In this document: positions 16,313-25,372 of the stretch, piece after piece
Layout: each line of letters starts with the position of its first letter
How positions within the stretch are numbered: the first letter of the stretch is position 1
From: DASQEH01 sp038239485
Lineage (GTDB): Bacteria > Actinomycetota > Actinomycetes > Propionibacteriales > Nocardioidaceae
Reading direction: 5' to 3'
Assembly: GCA_038239485.1 (NCBI GenBank)
Contig: JBBSET010000014.1
Location: 1 to 64,000, forward strand
Length of the DNA: 64,000 nt
Notes under the pieces: model-generated
What the model saw: only the letters and a program-made list of their open reading frames with translations
What the model was told of the DNA's origin: nothing
Database searches by the model: none
Made by a program: the position numbers and the translations under genes

Positions 16313-16906
16313 GTGAGCATTGATCTGACCAGTCCGCGTACTGGCGGCCCGGAGGTCCGGACCTGGCTGGACCGACGGCGGATGCGGCAGGTGGAGCGTC
16401 GGCGGCTGGCCCATATGGATGTGCTCGCAGTTGGCCTGCTGGAGCTTCACGACATCCGAGCGCTGCTCGAGTCGACGACCATCCTGGTCAATGTCGGGTG
16501 GATCCAGAACGCCTGGTTCGCGATCCTCGATACCCAGGGTCGCGAACGCCGGCTCACTGCGCACGATGTCCACCTGGCGACGGACGGCGATGTCTCCGGT
16601 GTCTGCCTGGTTGGCGGCATCGTCCACGCCGCCGGCGGACCTGCCACCGCGCGATCCCAGCTGGTTCAGCGGACGTTGGATCTCACCTGGCATGCCCTGC
16701 ACGAGGACCAACGAGCGCCGGTGCGATGGTGTCCCACCCCCGACATCCGGTTGGCACACCTGCGCGACCTCACCCGCTGGAACGACCATCCACAGCGCAC
16801 GGCCCGTCACGTGTCGGCGCTGCTCGACACAGCAGTCAGCACCGCCGACAGCCAGATCCGGCTGCTACGACACCACCAGAACGAGGTTGCGTCGACGTCG
16901 TTCTGA
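16313..16906 (+). CDS. hypothetical protein, DUF6197-like
   Basis: A 197-residue soluble protein from GTG 16313, preceded by CGGAG. The central and C-terminal parts (HDIRALLESTTILVNVGWIQ, GVCLVGGIVHAAGG, DLTRWNDHPQRTARHV) follow the pattern of DUF6197, found in streptomycetes and related genera and of unknown role: a GW-containing helix, a cysteine-bearing VC-LxGA block and a WND motif before a last helix. The first 30 residues are Arg-rich. It is convergent with the alpha/beta hydrolase. The assignment to the DUF rests on motif recall only. Confidence 0.7.
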   Translation: MSIDLTSPRTGGPEVRTWLDRRRMRQVERRRLAHMDVLAVGLLELHDIRALLESTTILVNVGWIQNAWFAILDTQGRERRLTAHDVHLATDGDVSGVCLVGGIVHAAGGPATARSQLVQRTLDLTWHALHEDQRAPVRWCPTPDIRLAHLRDLTRWNDHPQRTARHVSALLDTAVSTADSQIRLLRHHQNEVASTSF

Positions 16907-16972
16907 CGACGGCTCGGCGTCACGCACAGCCACGCGATCCAGAGAAGCCCGACCGCGAGTCATCGCTTTCGT

Positions 16973-17806
16973 TCAGCTCGGCCGGTCGTCCAAGAAGGCC
17001 ACGATGGCCGCGGCGAACAGCGCCGAGCTGAAGATGTTGTAGTGCGTGACGCCCGGCAGGATGGCCAGAGCATGGCCGCCCTGTGGCCTGTTCTCGCCCA
17101 TCCAGCCACCGTCGCGAAGCCCGCCGTCCAGCAGCTTGAAGACCTCGACATAGTGGCTCGGCGGCGCCATATCGGCATCCGCGGCGACGATGAGGGTCGG
17201 CATCTGGAGACTGCGGACCTCCTCGGTGTAGTCGAAATCCTTCGCCATTGCCGCACCGATCTTGTCCAGCAGGCGGGGAAAGTCCTCGGGGCGCGGCGCG
17301 ACCCGCTGGTAGAGCTCGTACATCGGCGTCTGTTTCATGAACTCTGCAGCGGCGGCGCTCACCTGGCCCTGCTGGGCGCGGATCTGCGGGTCGACCGCAT
17401 CCGGCCAGATGTTGGCCGATGCCACGACGAGCCGGTGCACCTTCGCGGGGTACTTGGCGGCCGTCAGGAGCGCGACACCTCCGCCGAGCGAGTAGCCGAC
17501 GACGTCGGGTCCCTCGAGCCCGAGGTGGTCGATAAGTGCCGCAATGTCGTCGGCCATCAGGCTGATGTCGATCGGTCTGTCGATGTCTGCCGTGCGACCG
17601 TGCCCTTGCAGGTCGACGGTGATGACCTGGTGCTCTTCGGCCAGTGTCGGGATGAGCGGGCCGAACATCGCTCCTGAACCGAGGCCACCGTGCAGCAGGA
17701 TCAGCGGGCGTCCCGTCCCGTGCACCTCGAGGTAGAGGTTGATGCCGTTGACGAGGGCGTACCGGGCGTCGCCCTCGGACGTGCTTGACCATTCGGGTGT
17801 CGTCAC
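16973..17806 (-). CDS. alpha/beta-fold hydrolase
   Basis: A 277-residue protein. The GTG at 17806 is chosen because GAGGAG stands eight bases upstream; an ATG 18 bases earlier is possible. It has the canonical fold: oxyanion region LILLHGGLGSGAMF, nucleophile elbow DVVGYSLGGGVA (Ser), Asp in IVAADADMAPP and the catalytic His in LPGVTHYN. DLQGHGRTADIDRP is typical of the haloperoxidase/dienelactone/esterase-like group. No signal peptide, so it acts in the cytoplasm on an unknown ester or related substrate. Confidence 0.9.
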   Translation of the reverse strand: MTTPEWSSTSEGDARYALVNGINLYLEVHGTGRPLILLHGGLGSGAMFGPLIPTLAEEHQVITVDLQGHGRTADIDRPIDISLMADDIAALIDHLGLEGPDVVGYSLGGGVALLTAAKYPAKVHRLVVASANIWPDAVDPQIRAQQGQVSAAAAEFMKQTPMYELYQRVAPRPEDFPRLLDKIGAAMAKDFDYTEEVRSLQMPTLIVAADADMAPPSHYVEVFKLLDGGLRDGGWMGENRPQGGHALAILPGVTHYNIFSSALFAAAIVAFLDDRPS

Positions 17807-18105
17807 GGGTGGCACTCCTCGCATCGGGCCGGTGATGTGCGGTCGGTCCGCGTGCTCGTGAGCCTGCTCCCGGCCGCCGGGTCGGTCATGGTCGGACGGG
17901 TCAGGGCCCATCCTGGATCGGCGCAGGCAGCAGGCTACCGGGCCGGCCACGAGGCCGGCCACTACTCCGGGTACTTCGACGGGCTTCGCGACGCAAAGGC
18001 GACGGTCTCCGAGAAGGCAGGACAATGCAGGCAGGTGTCCGGTTCCCGGCGGGCTCGCGGCACGGGCCTCGCTGGGCGGAACCCCGCCCGAACAGATCCG
18101 TCCGG
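17807..18105. other. intergenic region, no gene supported
   Basis: A plus-strand ORF crosses this region (from a GTG at 17837) and contains AAGYRAGHEAGHYSGYFDG, a Gly/His/Tyr-rich stretch. It lacks a ribosome site and any recognisable family, and it runs through the antisense of the small gene at 18106. It is not called. The region should contain the promoter of the alpha/beta hydrolase. Confidence 0.4.
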
Positions 18106-18255
18106 TCAGCCGGAGTGGCGGCTGAGGTTCGTGCGCAGCGCCATCAGCTGACGGTCCGCGCTTCGAGCCTCGGCCCAGTTCTTGCGCATGGCCGCCGACA
18201 ACCGCGCGACCGTGACAGCCCGGCCGGTGGACAATGCTGAGGTGATGTGGGACAT
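18106..18255 (-). CDS. small basic protein (49 residues)
   Basis: A 49-codon gene on the minus strand with ATG at 18255 and an AAGGA element 11 bases upstream. The product starts MSHITSALSTGRAV and continues as one basic amphipathic helix (ARLSAAMRKNWAEARSADRQ) ending LSRHSG. Composition and periodicity look coding, and the start is preceded by a 15-base-spaced direct repeat typical of repressor sites. No family is known to me. Short helical Arg-rich proteins like this are common beside MarR-type regulators in actinobacteria, but no such regulator is next to it here. Confidence 0.6.
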   Translation of the reverse strand: MSHITSALSTGRAVTVARLSAAMRKNWAEARSADRQLMALRTNLSRHSG

Positions 18256-18301
18256 GGTCGATCAGATCCTTCAGAGCAACGAGCCTGTCTGGCTACTACA
18301 A

Positions 18302-18323
18302 GCAAGTATTGCACATCAAAGTA
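18302..18323 (-). promoter_or_regulatory. direct repeat AAGTATT x2, candidate MarR-type operator
   Basis: AAGTATT occurs at 18302-18308 and 18317-18323 (15-base period), in a short A+T-rich patch 47-68 bases upstream of the 49-residue gene. On the minus strand it reads AATACTT twice, close to sequences bound by MarR-type repressors controlling short actinobacterial genes. The function is inferred. Confidence 0.4.
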
Positions 18324-18419
18324 TTCGAACCAGCAGTTTACGAGTCCGAACGGGGTGACTCTCGTCTCGCCGCGTATACCCGAGCTGACGAACGCGCGAT
18401 CACTCGATCACTCCGGCGC

Positions 18420-19521
18420 TCAGCCCGTCAGCGAGACCTCAAGGTCCAACCAGCGGGCAAGATCTTCGATCTCGTCGTCAACGGCCGCGGTCATGGCCCT
18501 GTCGAAGGCCACGTCCTGGTGGATCGCCTGGACGCGGAGCACGCCCGCCTTGTGGTCCGCGGTGGCGTCGAGCTTGCCTACCAGCCGGTCGCCGTAGAGG
18601 ATCGGCAGCGCGAAGTAGCCCCACCGGCGCTTCGCCGCTGGCTTGAACATCTCCAGCTGGTAGTCGAACTGGAAGATCTCGGTTGTCCGCTTGCGGTCAT
18701 ACACCAGCCGGTCGAGGGGCGACAGCAACGCTGCCCGCCCCGAGAAGGGCTGGCCCAGCTGCGACGGATCCACCCGCCACTCGCCTTTGACGCCCTCGAC
18801 CACGGCCGGCTCTCCGGCCGCGCCGACGTCAACGGGTTCGACCGGGCACTTCTGTCCGCGGGGCCCGGGCGATGCCGAGAGCGCCGAGCCGCCGCTCGTC
18901 GCGGATACGGCGTGCTTCCTCCGAGCCGACGACCGGCTCGTCCGGATAGACCCGTGACGCCAGGTCCCACAGCCGCTCGCGCTTGTGGCGCCCTGCCACG
19001 GCCACCTCCCCCCGCACCTCCATGAAGTCGAGAAGCTGGGTGACGTTGCGGTTGTTGGTCCACCCGATCGAGGCCCACGCGACCTCCCACGTGTCCGGGA
19101 GCTCGCGCGACGGCAGTGGTCCCGATGCCTTCAGCCGGTCGAGGATGTCTCGCCGGCACCGGTCGTTCGTCTGGACCCAGTCTCGCCTGAACTCCTGCCA
19201 GTCGAGCAGCGAAGCTCCATCCATCCAGGCAGCCATGTCGGCACGGACGAGAGCCATGTAGTCGCTGGGCCGGACCATCCCGCGATACTCGATCACCAGC
19301 CGATCCTCGAGGGCGGAGCGGAGCTCGGCGCTCGCGTAGGGCGATCCCAACCGACTCCACAACACCAGGTCGGCGTTCGGCGCAACCGCGGCTGTCGGGT
19401 CGATCTGTAGCAGCGTCAAGTCACCGACCACCTCGTGCAGGTTGGTCGGGCGCCGGCTCTCCAGGAGCTGCGCGCGAACGGCGATGCGGCGCGCCTCGGT
19501 TCGGGAGAGGTGGACGCTCAC
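18420..19521 (-). pseudogene. YcaQ-like winged-helix protein (HTH_42), broken by one frameshift
   Basis: Two minus frames together encode one winged-helix DNA-binding protein of the YcaQ/AlkX type (PF06224), a family that includes DNA glycosylases removing alkylated or crosslinked bases. The first part (from ATG 19521) holds LSRTEARRIAVRAQLL, then LTLLQIDPTAAVAPNADLVL and VIEYRGMVRPSDYM. The second part (to 18420) holds LLSPLDRLVYDRKR, FQFDYQLEMFKPAAKRRWGY and LPILYGDRLVGKLD. The frames join near 18841-18846 (ACCGGG): deleting one G there restores VPVEPVDVG and a full-length protein of about 366 residues. It is either a recent mutation or a sequencing error. Confidence 0.85.
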
Positions 19522-19630
19522 GACGCGACCTTATGCGACGAGGCGCGCCGGACGGTCCCCGAAAACAGTGGCTGGAACGATCCGAGCGCTGCATCACTCG
19601 CACGACGGGTGGGCGGCTCCTCGGCGATGC

Positions 19631-19936
19631 CTAGTCGCCGATCGTGACCTGGGACTTGTCGAAGGCGACGTAGCCGCTGAAGTCCTTGCCGACCCGGTCG
19701 AACGAGCCTGCGTACGGCTCGGGGTAGCTCCAGGCTGCATCGTGATGAGGCGAGCCGTCGACAGCGACGTCGTGGTACCGGGCGACCCCCTTCCACGGGC
19801 AGGTGTAGGGCGTCGCACTGTCGGTGAATGCATCGGCAGCCAGCGACGAGGGCGGGAAGTAGTAGTTGCCCTCGATGCTGATCAGGTCGCTGTCTGCGGC
19901 TTCGGCGACGGTCGTACCGTCGATGGTCGCTCTCAT
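19631..19936 (-). CDS. DUF427 domain protein
   Basis: A 101-residue protein with GGAAGGGA before the ATG at 19936. It matches DUF427, small beta-rich cytosolic proteins of unknown function. The marks are the N-terminal MRATIDGTTVAEAADSD, then GNYYFPPSSL and TPYTCPWKGVARYHDVAVDG, with YPEPYAGS and YVAFDKSQVTI at the end. The Cys-Pro-Trp-Lys-Gly block is diagnostic. Nothing around it suggests a specific pathway. Confidence 0.92.
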   Translation of the reverse strand: MRATIDGTTVAEAADSDLISIEGNYYFPPSSLAADAFTDSATPYTCPWKGVARYHDVAVDGSPHHDAAWSYPEPYAGSFDRVGKDFSGYVAFDKSQVTIGD

Positions 19937-20124
19937 GTCGGTCCCTTCCGAGTGTCTGTGTCATCGCCAACACCTCAGGTGCGCCGCGACTTCCCGATCC
20001 GCCGACCCCGGTGGCCCGCGGCGGGTTCGCGGGTGACGGTGACCCGCGGTATCAGGCAACCATCGGGGAGTCTCCTGCGCCTTAACGAGTAGCGACACGA
20101 ACGTCTACTCATGAAGGAGAAGCT

Positions 20125-20646
20125 ATGAAGTTCCGGGCACGATCTGCTCTCCGAGGCGCCATCGCGGTGCTGGCCCTCGGGGCAGCCTCGGCGATACCAA
20201 TGCTGCCGACTGACGCCTCAGCGACAACCGCGACACCAGCATGCAGCGCCTCGATGCTGCACATCCGCCTCGGACTTTCCGACGGGGCGGCCGGCACCTC
20301 GTACCAGCGGGTCCGGTTCCTCAACACGAGCTCGACCGCCTGCACGCTGAACGGCTACCCGCGGTTCGTCTATCTCGACGGGTCCGGGAACCGGATCGGC
20401 TTCCCGGCCAAGCACGGGGGCCGACACCACGCGGTGACGATCAGACCTGGCAAGGTGGGGATCGCGGCTCTCGGCATCCCCGACTACCTGAACTTCCCGC
20501 CGGCCCGCTGCCATGCGGAGGACACGGCGAAGCTCAGAGTGAGGGCACCCGGCACCAATCACGGGACGCGGCTCAGGTTCAAGGCCACTGTCTGCACGAC
20601 GGCCGTCGGTCGATCGACCTCGCTGGCGGTGCGGCACCAATACTGA
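20125..20646 (+). CDS. secreted DUF4232 protein
   Basis: A 173-residue protein with AAGGAGAAGCT before the ATG. Residues 1-34 form a signal peptide (VLALGAASAIP, cleavage near DASAT). The mature part is a DUF4232 beta-sandwich: C-SASMLHIRLGLSDGAAGTSY (in part), FLNTSSTACTLNGYPRF, RPGKVGIAALG and a conserved Cys in PPARCHAEDT, with four cysteines likely forming two disulfides. Members are secreted or lipoprotein-linked in actinobacteria with unknown role. It is convergent with the FUSC-type transporter. Confidence 0.88.
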   Translation: MKFRARSALRGAIAVLALGAASAIPMLPTDASATTATPACSASMLHIRLGLSDGAAGTSYQRVRFLNTSSTACTLNGYPRFVYLDGSGNRIGFPAKHGGRHHAVTIRPGKVGIAALGIPDYLNFPPARCHAEDTAKLRVRAPGTNHGTRLRFKATVCTTAVGRSTSLAVRHQY

Positions 20647-20660
20647 GCGGTTCGCGGGCG

Positions 20661-22043
20661 CTAGCTCGGCCGCTCGCGAGGAGAGGGGCCGGCGGCCTCG
20701 TCCGGTGGGACGGGGTCCGTCGGCTCGACATCGTCAGCGCGCGGCTTGCGCCGTACCAGCCCCTCCAGAGCGCGCGGGTACGGGCGGTCCGGATGAGGGA
20801 GGACACCCTGGATGAGGACCGGTAGCTGAGCCAGCGGGCGGCTGCGCTGCTCCTCCTTCCACTGCTTGTGCACGCGTTCGCGGTCCTCGAGGTTGAGCCG
20901 GGACAGCACCTGGCCGACGGCGGCGAGGATGGAGCCCCGGAGCAGCCACGACGAGTTGTCGTGCGTGACGACCATGATCAGCTCGGTCAGGATCGCCTGC
21001 GTCTCGCGCAGGATGTCGAGGCTCTCGGCGAGCGCCTGCTCCGTCTCCTCCTCTCGACCCTCTGCCTCGGCTATCACCAGGCCCCCGAAGGCGCGAAGAC
21101 AGTCCGCGAGATCGTGCAGCACCACCGCGAACGCGTTGCGCAGCTCCTCCCCGTAGGGGTCCTCGGGAACCTCCTCGTCGGGTATCTCGGCGAGCACGAC
21201 GGCGAACAGCGCCCGGATCGCCAGCAGGCAATGCTCCAGTGCCTCGAGGCCGGTCGTGAGCACGGGTTCGACATCAACGGTTCCCAGCGCGCGAGGGTTC
21301 AGTAGGCGACTGTCCTTCAGCGCGGCGGTCGCCTCTGTCGACTCAGCCACGCGGACGCTGGCGGCGCGGGCCCGGTCTGTCCAGGCCTCGACGTCGGCGC
21401 GTGTGACTGGTCCGGCGGCAAAGGCCTCCCCCGCGAGCGACAGCGGAGTCGCCGCGGCGTCGACGACCCGCAACAGCGCTCGGCCGGCAGGCGCGGTCGG
21501 AAGGGCAGGCGGGTAGAGCAGATTGAGCGCAACCCCGACCCCGGCGCCGATCAGGGTGTTGAGGATCCGGATCTCGGCAGCCACGTTGTGGTTCGTGACG
21601 CCGAGGATGAGCATGGCGCTTATCGGTGTCTCCAACGCCTGGTCCCCGAGCCGTAACACCTTGGCCAGCAGCAGCGACGATGCGATCGCGGCACCCAGGC
21701 TCCACCAGGTCAGGCCGATCCAGTTGGACAGCAGCGTCGCCACCAGGACCCCCGACAGCACGGCGCCGACTCTGACGATGCCCATCTTGATGGTCGAGTA
21801 GGCCGACGCCTGGACCACGAGCAGTGCGGTCAGCGCCCCCGTGAGGTCGATGGCACCCTTGGTGGTGAGCAGCGTGAACAGGTACGACACCACCGCAGCG
21901 GTGGTCAGCCGGGTGACGTTCGACAAGGTCGGCCGAAGCCGTCCAGGGACGTCGCGCCACCGCGTCGGATGGTCCGGCCAGGCCCAGTCAGCCAGCCTGC
22001 TGGCCCGGCGGAACCGGTCGGTGGGCGCGCCGGTGTCCGTCAC
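20661..22043 (-). CDS. FUSC-type/aromatic acid exporter-like membrane protein
   Basis: A 460-residue protein from GTG 22043. The N-terminal half has about six membrane helices between residues 40 and 185 (TAAVVSYLFTLL, GALTALLVVQASAYST, SGVLVATLLSNWIGL, AAIASSLLLAKVL, ISAMLILGV). The C-terminal half is a long soluble, helical domain rich in Glu and Leu. This layout fits half-size FUSC/ArAE permeases, which pump aromatic or other organic acids out of the cell or act as an alkylated-compound efflux route. Transport substrate is unknown. The gene lies 33 bases downstream of pgi with a hairpin between them. Confidence 0.82.
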   Translation of the reverse strand: MTDTGAPTDRFRRASRLADWAWPDHPTRWRDVPGRLRPTLSNVTRLTTAAVVSYLFTLLTTKGAIDLTGALTALLVVQASAYSTIKMGIVRVGAVLSGVLVATLLSNWIGLTWWSLGAAIASSLLLAKVLRLGDQALETPISAMLILGVTNHNVAAEIRILNTLIGAGVGVALNLLYPPALPTAPAGRALLRVVDAAATPLSLAGEAFAAGPVTRADVEAWTDRARAASVRVAESTEATAALKDSRLLNPRALGTVDVEPVLTTGLEALEHCLLAIRALFAVVLAEIPDEEVPEDPYGEELRNAFAVVLHDLADCLRAFGGLVIAEAEGREEETEQALAESLDILRETQAILTELIMVVTHDNSSWLLRGSILAAVGQVLSRLNLEDRERVHKQWKEEQRSRPLAQLPVLIQGVLPHPDRPYPRALEGLVRRKPRADDVEPTDPVPPDEAAGPSPRERPS

Positions 22044-22059
22044 GGCCGGTCACCGGCCG
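22043..22059 (-). terminator. GC hairpin between pgi and the FUSC-type gene
   Basis: CGGCCGG and CCGGCCG flank a three-base loop. It lies 18 bases after the pgi stop codon and abuts the GTG of the next gene, so it could end the pgi transcript or occlude the downstream start. There is no T-run. Confidence 0.35.
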
Positions 22060-22076
22060 CCCGGGAGCTCACCTGG

Positions 22077-23723
22077 TCAGCGGGCGGCTCGAAAGCGTCG
22101 GATCAGGGCGTTCGTGGAGGAGTCGTGGTCCAGCTCGGGGTCGCCGTCTGCTTGGAGCTCGGGGACGATCTTCTGGGCGAGCGCCTTGCCGAGCTCGACA
22201 CCCCACTGGTCGAACGAGTTGATCTGCCAGATCGCGCCCTGGACGAAGACCTTGTGCTCGTAGAGCGCGACCAGGGTGCCGAGGGAGTACGGCGTCAGCT
22301 TGTCCACGACGATCGTCGTACTCGGATGGTTTCCCGGGAACGTCCGATGGGGAACCAGCTCGTCCGCGACACCCTCGGCAGCCACCTCCTCGGCGGTCTT
22401 GCCGAACGCCAGCGCCTCTGCCTGCGCGAGCACGTTCGCCGTCAGCAGGTCGTGCTGGTCTGCTCGACCGTGGGCCGGATGCAGGAAGGCGATGAAGTCG
22501 GCCGGGATCAGGGTCGTGCCCTGATGGATCAGCTGGTAGTAGGCGTGCTGCCCGTTCGTACCCGGCGTGCCCCACACGACCGGGCCGGTCTGGTATTCGA
22601 CAGGCACTCCGTCTCGGCGCACCCGCTTGCCGTTCGACTCCATGTCGAGCTGCTGGAGGTAGTCGGTGAACCGGGACAGGTAGTGGGCGTAGGGCAGCAC
22701 CGCATGACTCTGCGCGTCGAAGAACTCCCGGTACCACAGGCCGATCACGCCGAGGAGCACGGGCAGGTTGCTCTCCAGCGGGGTCGTCGCGAAGTGCTCG
22801 TCCATCGCTCGCATGCCGGCCAACAGGTCGGCGAAGCCGTCAGAGCCGATGGCGAGCATCAGCGACAGGCCGATGGCGGAGTCGAACGAGTAGCGCCCGC
22901 CCACCCAGTCCCAGAAACCGAAGGTGTTGTCCGGATCGATACCGAACTCCTTGACCGCCTCGGCGTTCGTCGAGACGGCCACGAAGTGCTTCGCCACGTC
23001 GGCGTCGTCACCGAGCTGGTCGAGCAGCCAGGTGCGCGCGGCCCGCGCGTTCGTCATCGTCTCCAGCGTGGTGAACGTCTTCGACGACACCACGAACAAG
23101 GTGGCAGACGCTTCGATTCCGAGCAGGTTGGCGCTGATGTCGTCGCCGTCGACGTTGGAGACGAAGCGGCACTCGAGGCTGTCCCCGGCGTAGGGCAGGA
23201 GGGCCTGGTAGGCCATCCGCGGACCGAGATCGGAGCCCCCGATCCCGATGTTGACGACCGTCTTGATCCGCTCACCGGTGTGACCGCGCCAATCGCCCGA
23301 ACGCACTCGCTCGGTGAACGACCCCATCCGGTCCAGGACCTCGTGCACCAGCGGGACGACGTTCTCGCCATCCAGCGAGACGACAGCGTCTCGGGCAGCT
23401 CGCAGGGCGGTGTGCAGGACCGCTCGATCCTCCGTGGTGTTGATCCGCTCGCCACGGAACATCGCGTCGCGGCGCTCCTCGACCTTGCCGGCACGAGCCA
23501 GGTCGAGCAGAGCTGCCAGCGCCGCGTCGTCGACGCAATGCTTGGAGTAGTCGACGACCAGACCGGCCGCCTCGATCGTCATCGACTCGGCACGGCCGCG
23601 GTCGGCGAAGAGCTCGCGAAGGTGGGTCGAGCGGAGTCTGTCGGCATGCTCTCCGGCCGCCCTCCACTCGTCCGTGGCGGCGATGTCGATCGACTCGGCA
23701 TCTGTCCTCGGTTCGGCGGTCAT
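22077..23723 (-). CDS. pgi: glucose-6-phosphate isomerase
   Basis: A 548-residue protein with AGGAAGG before the ATG at 23723. It is a full-length phosphoglucose isomerase interconverting glucose 6-phosphate and fructose 6-phosphate. Signature segments are [52 protein letters not shown], the PGI signature [18 protein letters not shown] and the C-terminal catalytic Lys in [13 protein letters not shown]. Length matches the family. It is followed by the FUSC-type gene. In this window the enzyme would receive glucose 6-phosphate made by PpgK. Confidence 0.98.
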   Translation of the reverse strand: MTAEPRTDAESIDIAATDEWRAAGEHADRLRSTHLRELFADRGRAESMTIEAAGLVVDYSKHCVDDAALAALLDLARAGKVEERRDAMFRGERINTTEDRAVLHTALRAARDAVVSLDGENVVPLVHEVLDRMGSFTERVRSGDWRGHTGERIKTVVNIGIGGSDLGPRMAYQALLPYAGDSLECRFVSNVDGDDISANLLGIEASATLFVVSSKTFTTLETMTNARAARTWLLDQLGDDADVAKHFVAVSTNAEAVKEFGIDPDNTFGFWDWVGGRYSFDSAIGLSLMLAIGSDGFADLLAGMRAMDEHFATTPLESNLPVLLGVIGLWYREFFDAQSHAVLPYAHYLSRFTDYLQQLDMESNGKRVRRDGVPVEYQTGPVVWGTPGTNGQHAYYQLIHQGTTLIPADFIAFLHPAHGRADQHDLLTANVLAQAEALAFGKTAEEVAAEGVADELVPHRTFPGNHPSTTIVVDKLTPYSLGTLVALYEHKVFVQGAIWQINSFDQWGVELGKALAQKIVPELQADGDPELDHDSSTNALIRRFRAAR

Positions 23724-24030
23724 CGCGATCCTTCCTCGTGACGGTGGGCACTCGCGTGACCCGAACCCATCCAACGCCGCGCCAGCCGTCGACGCCACCC
23801 CACACGCCCTGATACCCGCGCTAACCGTGGTGAGGAGGCGGTGTCGTGCCTTAGCCTTCGAGATCTAGCGATGAGGTGATGAGTTGTCCGCGACACTCCT
23901 ATGTGTGGTCGCCGATTGCCACGACCCGGACTCGCCCGGGGATCCCGATCCGTGGAGGGTCCAGGATCCGCAGGGGTACGGGTTCTGTGTCACCGCGTCG
24001 TCCACCCTGGCGGGATCGAGCTGATCTCGA
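23724..24030. other. divergent intergenic region
   Basis: These 307 bases between pgi and the divergent PPOX gene hold both promoters. No ORF with a ribosome site or recognisable product was seen. Confidence 0.5.
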
Positions 24031-24477
24031 ATGCCGACCGAGATGGCGAGCTGGCACGAGGTAGCGACCCGGCTGGCATCGGAGCGCAGCTATTGGCTGG
24101 CTACGGTCGCGGCCGACGGAGCACCGCACGTCTCGCCGATCTGGGGGGCGGTCGTCGGCGAGGTGTGGCACTTCTACACCGAGCGGACGACGGTCAAGGC
24201 GCGCAACCTCGCCGCCGACCCGCGCGTGGTCGTCCATGTCGGCGATGGCGAGGACGCCCTCATCGTCCACGGACAGGTCCGGGATCTCGGGCATCCTGGG
24301 GAGCATCGCGATGTCGTCGACGCGTTCGCCACCAAGTACACCCGACCCACAGACCTGGGGTTCCTGCCGCTGGCCGACCCGTCGTTCGACGTCCTGTATG
24401 CCCTGAGCCCCGCTCGGGCGCTGGCGTGGCGTCTCGCCGACTACGACGGATCGCAGCGTCGCTGGCGAGCCATGTGA
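24031..24477 (+). CDS. pyridoxamine 5'-phosphate oxidase-family (PPOX/FDOR) protein
   Basis: A 148-residue protein. The ATG at 24031 is used; a second ATG at 24043 is possible and neither has a strong ribosome site. The split-barrel flavin-binding fold is visible: LASERSYWLATVAADGAPHVSPIWG, quoted in part, EVWHFYTERTTVKARNLAADPRVVVHVG and DVLYALSPARALAWRL. This layout is typical of actinobacterial flavin/deazaflavin (F420)-dependent reductases of the FDOR-B kind, which act on varied substrates. It is convergent with the PadR gene. Confidence 0.87.
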   Translation: MPTEMASWHEVATRLASERSYWLATVAADGAPHVSPIWGAVVGEVWHFYTERTTVKARNLAADPRVVVHVGDGEDALIVHGQVRDLGHPGEHRDVVDAFATKYTRPTDLGFLPLADPSFDVLYALSPARALAWRLADYDGSQRRWRAM

Positions 24478-24621
24478 ATGGTCCCTCTCCGCTCCCCACC
24501 GAACCGGTGGCCTGCGGCCACAGAGCCTGATGAAGCTGGCCGAGCCAGGTGCCACGCCGAGATCCTGTCCGGCGCGCTCGAGCCTGGGGAAACCGCCAAG
24601 CCGTCGGTTTCACCGCCGCTG

Positions 24622-25254
24622 TCAGGAGTCGCCGGGCTCCGTCGAGTCGGCCAGGATGAGGTACAGACCCCGCCGGGCCTGGTCGAGGATCTCCTGTGCC
24701 GCGGCGATCTGGGCATCGCTGCCGGACTGTCCGACCGTACGCGCGGCGGCGTAGACCTGGTCGACAGATCCACGCAGGTCGTGGCGGCCGCCGGCCTGCT
24801 TGGTGATCGCCGTGAACGGGTCGGCCAGGGTGGCCTCGTTGGCCGCCAGGTACGCGTGACCGGCCTCGGTGAGGGTGACCAGCTTGCGGCCGGCGTCGGC
24901 GACGACAGACACGAGGTCCTCGTCCTCGAGCTGGGCGATGGTCGGGTAGATCGCGCCGGGGCTCGGACGCCACGCTCCTTCGGTGCGGTCAGCGATGGCG
25001 TGCATGAGCTGGTAGCCGTGCATCGGCTGCTCGGCGAGGAGGACGAGGACCGCCGCGCGGACATCGCCACGCTGGGCCCGACCTCGGCTGTGGCCGTGTC
25101 TGCGCCCATGGCCCTCGTGCCGGGCGTGGCGCTCGTCCGAGCGCTCGCCGCGGTGCTCGGACCGCCGCCCACGTCGACCACTCCGGTGGTCGCCGGCGGC
25201 GTCATGGATGTCGGGTTCTCCCCGACCTGCTAGTTCTGATCGTTCGTGTCGCAA
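24622..25254 (-). CDS. PadR-family regulator with Arg/His-rich N-terminal extension
   Basis: A 210-residue protein. A TTG at 25254 is chosen because AAGGAG sits seven bases upstream; no ATG or GTG in frame has a site. The first 65 residues are strikingly rich in Arg, His and Gly (ERSDERHARHEGHGRRHGHS), possibly metal- or nucleic-acid-binding. Residues about 70-140 are the PadR winged helix: VRAAVLVLLAEQPMHGYQLM, WRPSPGAIYPTIAQLEDEDL, RKLVTLTEAGHAYL. A helical tail for dimerisation follows. PadR proteins are repressors, often of efflux pumps, released by a ligand. A perfect palindrome CGATATATCG 67 bases upstream of the start suggests autoregulation. Confidence 0.88.
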   Translation of the reverse strand: MRHERSELAGRGEPDIHDAAGDHRSGRRGRRSEHRGERSDERHARHEGHGRRHGHSRGRAQRGDVRAAVLVLLAEQPMHGYQLMHAIADRTEGAWRPSPGAIYPTIAQLEDEDLVSVVADAGRKLVTLTEAGHAYLAANEATLADPFTAITKQAGGRHDLRGSVDQVYAAARTVGQSGSDAQIAAAQEILDQARRGLYLILADSTEPGDS

Positions 25255-25320
25255 GGTTGTTCTCCTTGATGAGGAAGCCTGCGGTCTCCTGATGAGGCCT
25301 GCAGCGCTTCCTGACAGTAA

Positions 25321-25330
25321 CGATATATCG
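25321..25330. promoter_or_regulatory. CGATATATCG palindrome, candidate PadR operator
   Basis: A perfect 10-base palindrome standing out in its A+T content, in the leader of the PadR gene. AGGAAGC and GCTTCCT between it and the start codon form a second, looser inverted repeat. Binding by the PadR protein is inferred. Confidence 0.5.
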
Positions 25331-25372
25331 CGATGCGTCTTTACGCAAGAGGAAGGCCCCGTCCGCCGGCTG

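Noticed and set aside
17837..18151. Plus ORF with a Gly/His/Tyr-rich stretch
   Set aside because: No ribosome site or family; runs antisense into the better-supported 49-residue gene.
21969..23741. 590-codon plus ORF antisense to pgi
   Set aside because: Shadow; pgi on the other strand has full-length, motif-complete coding.
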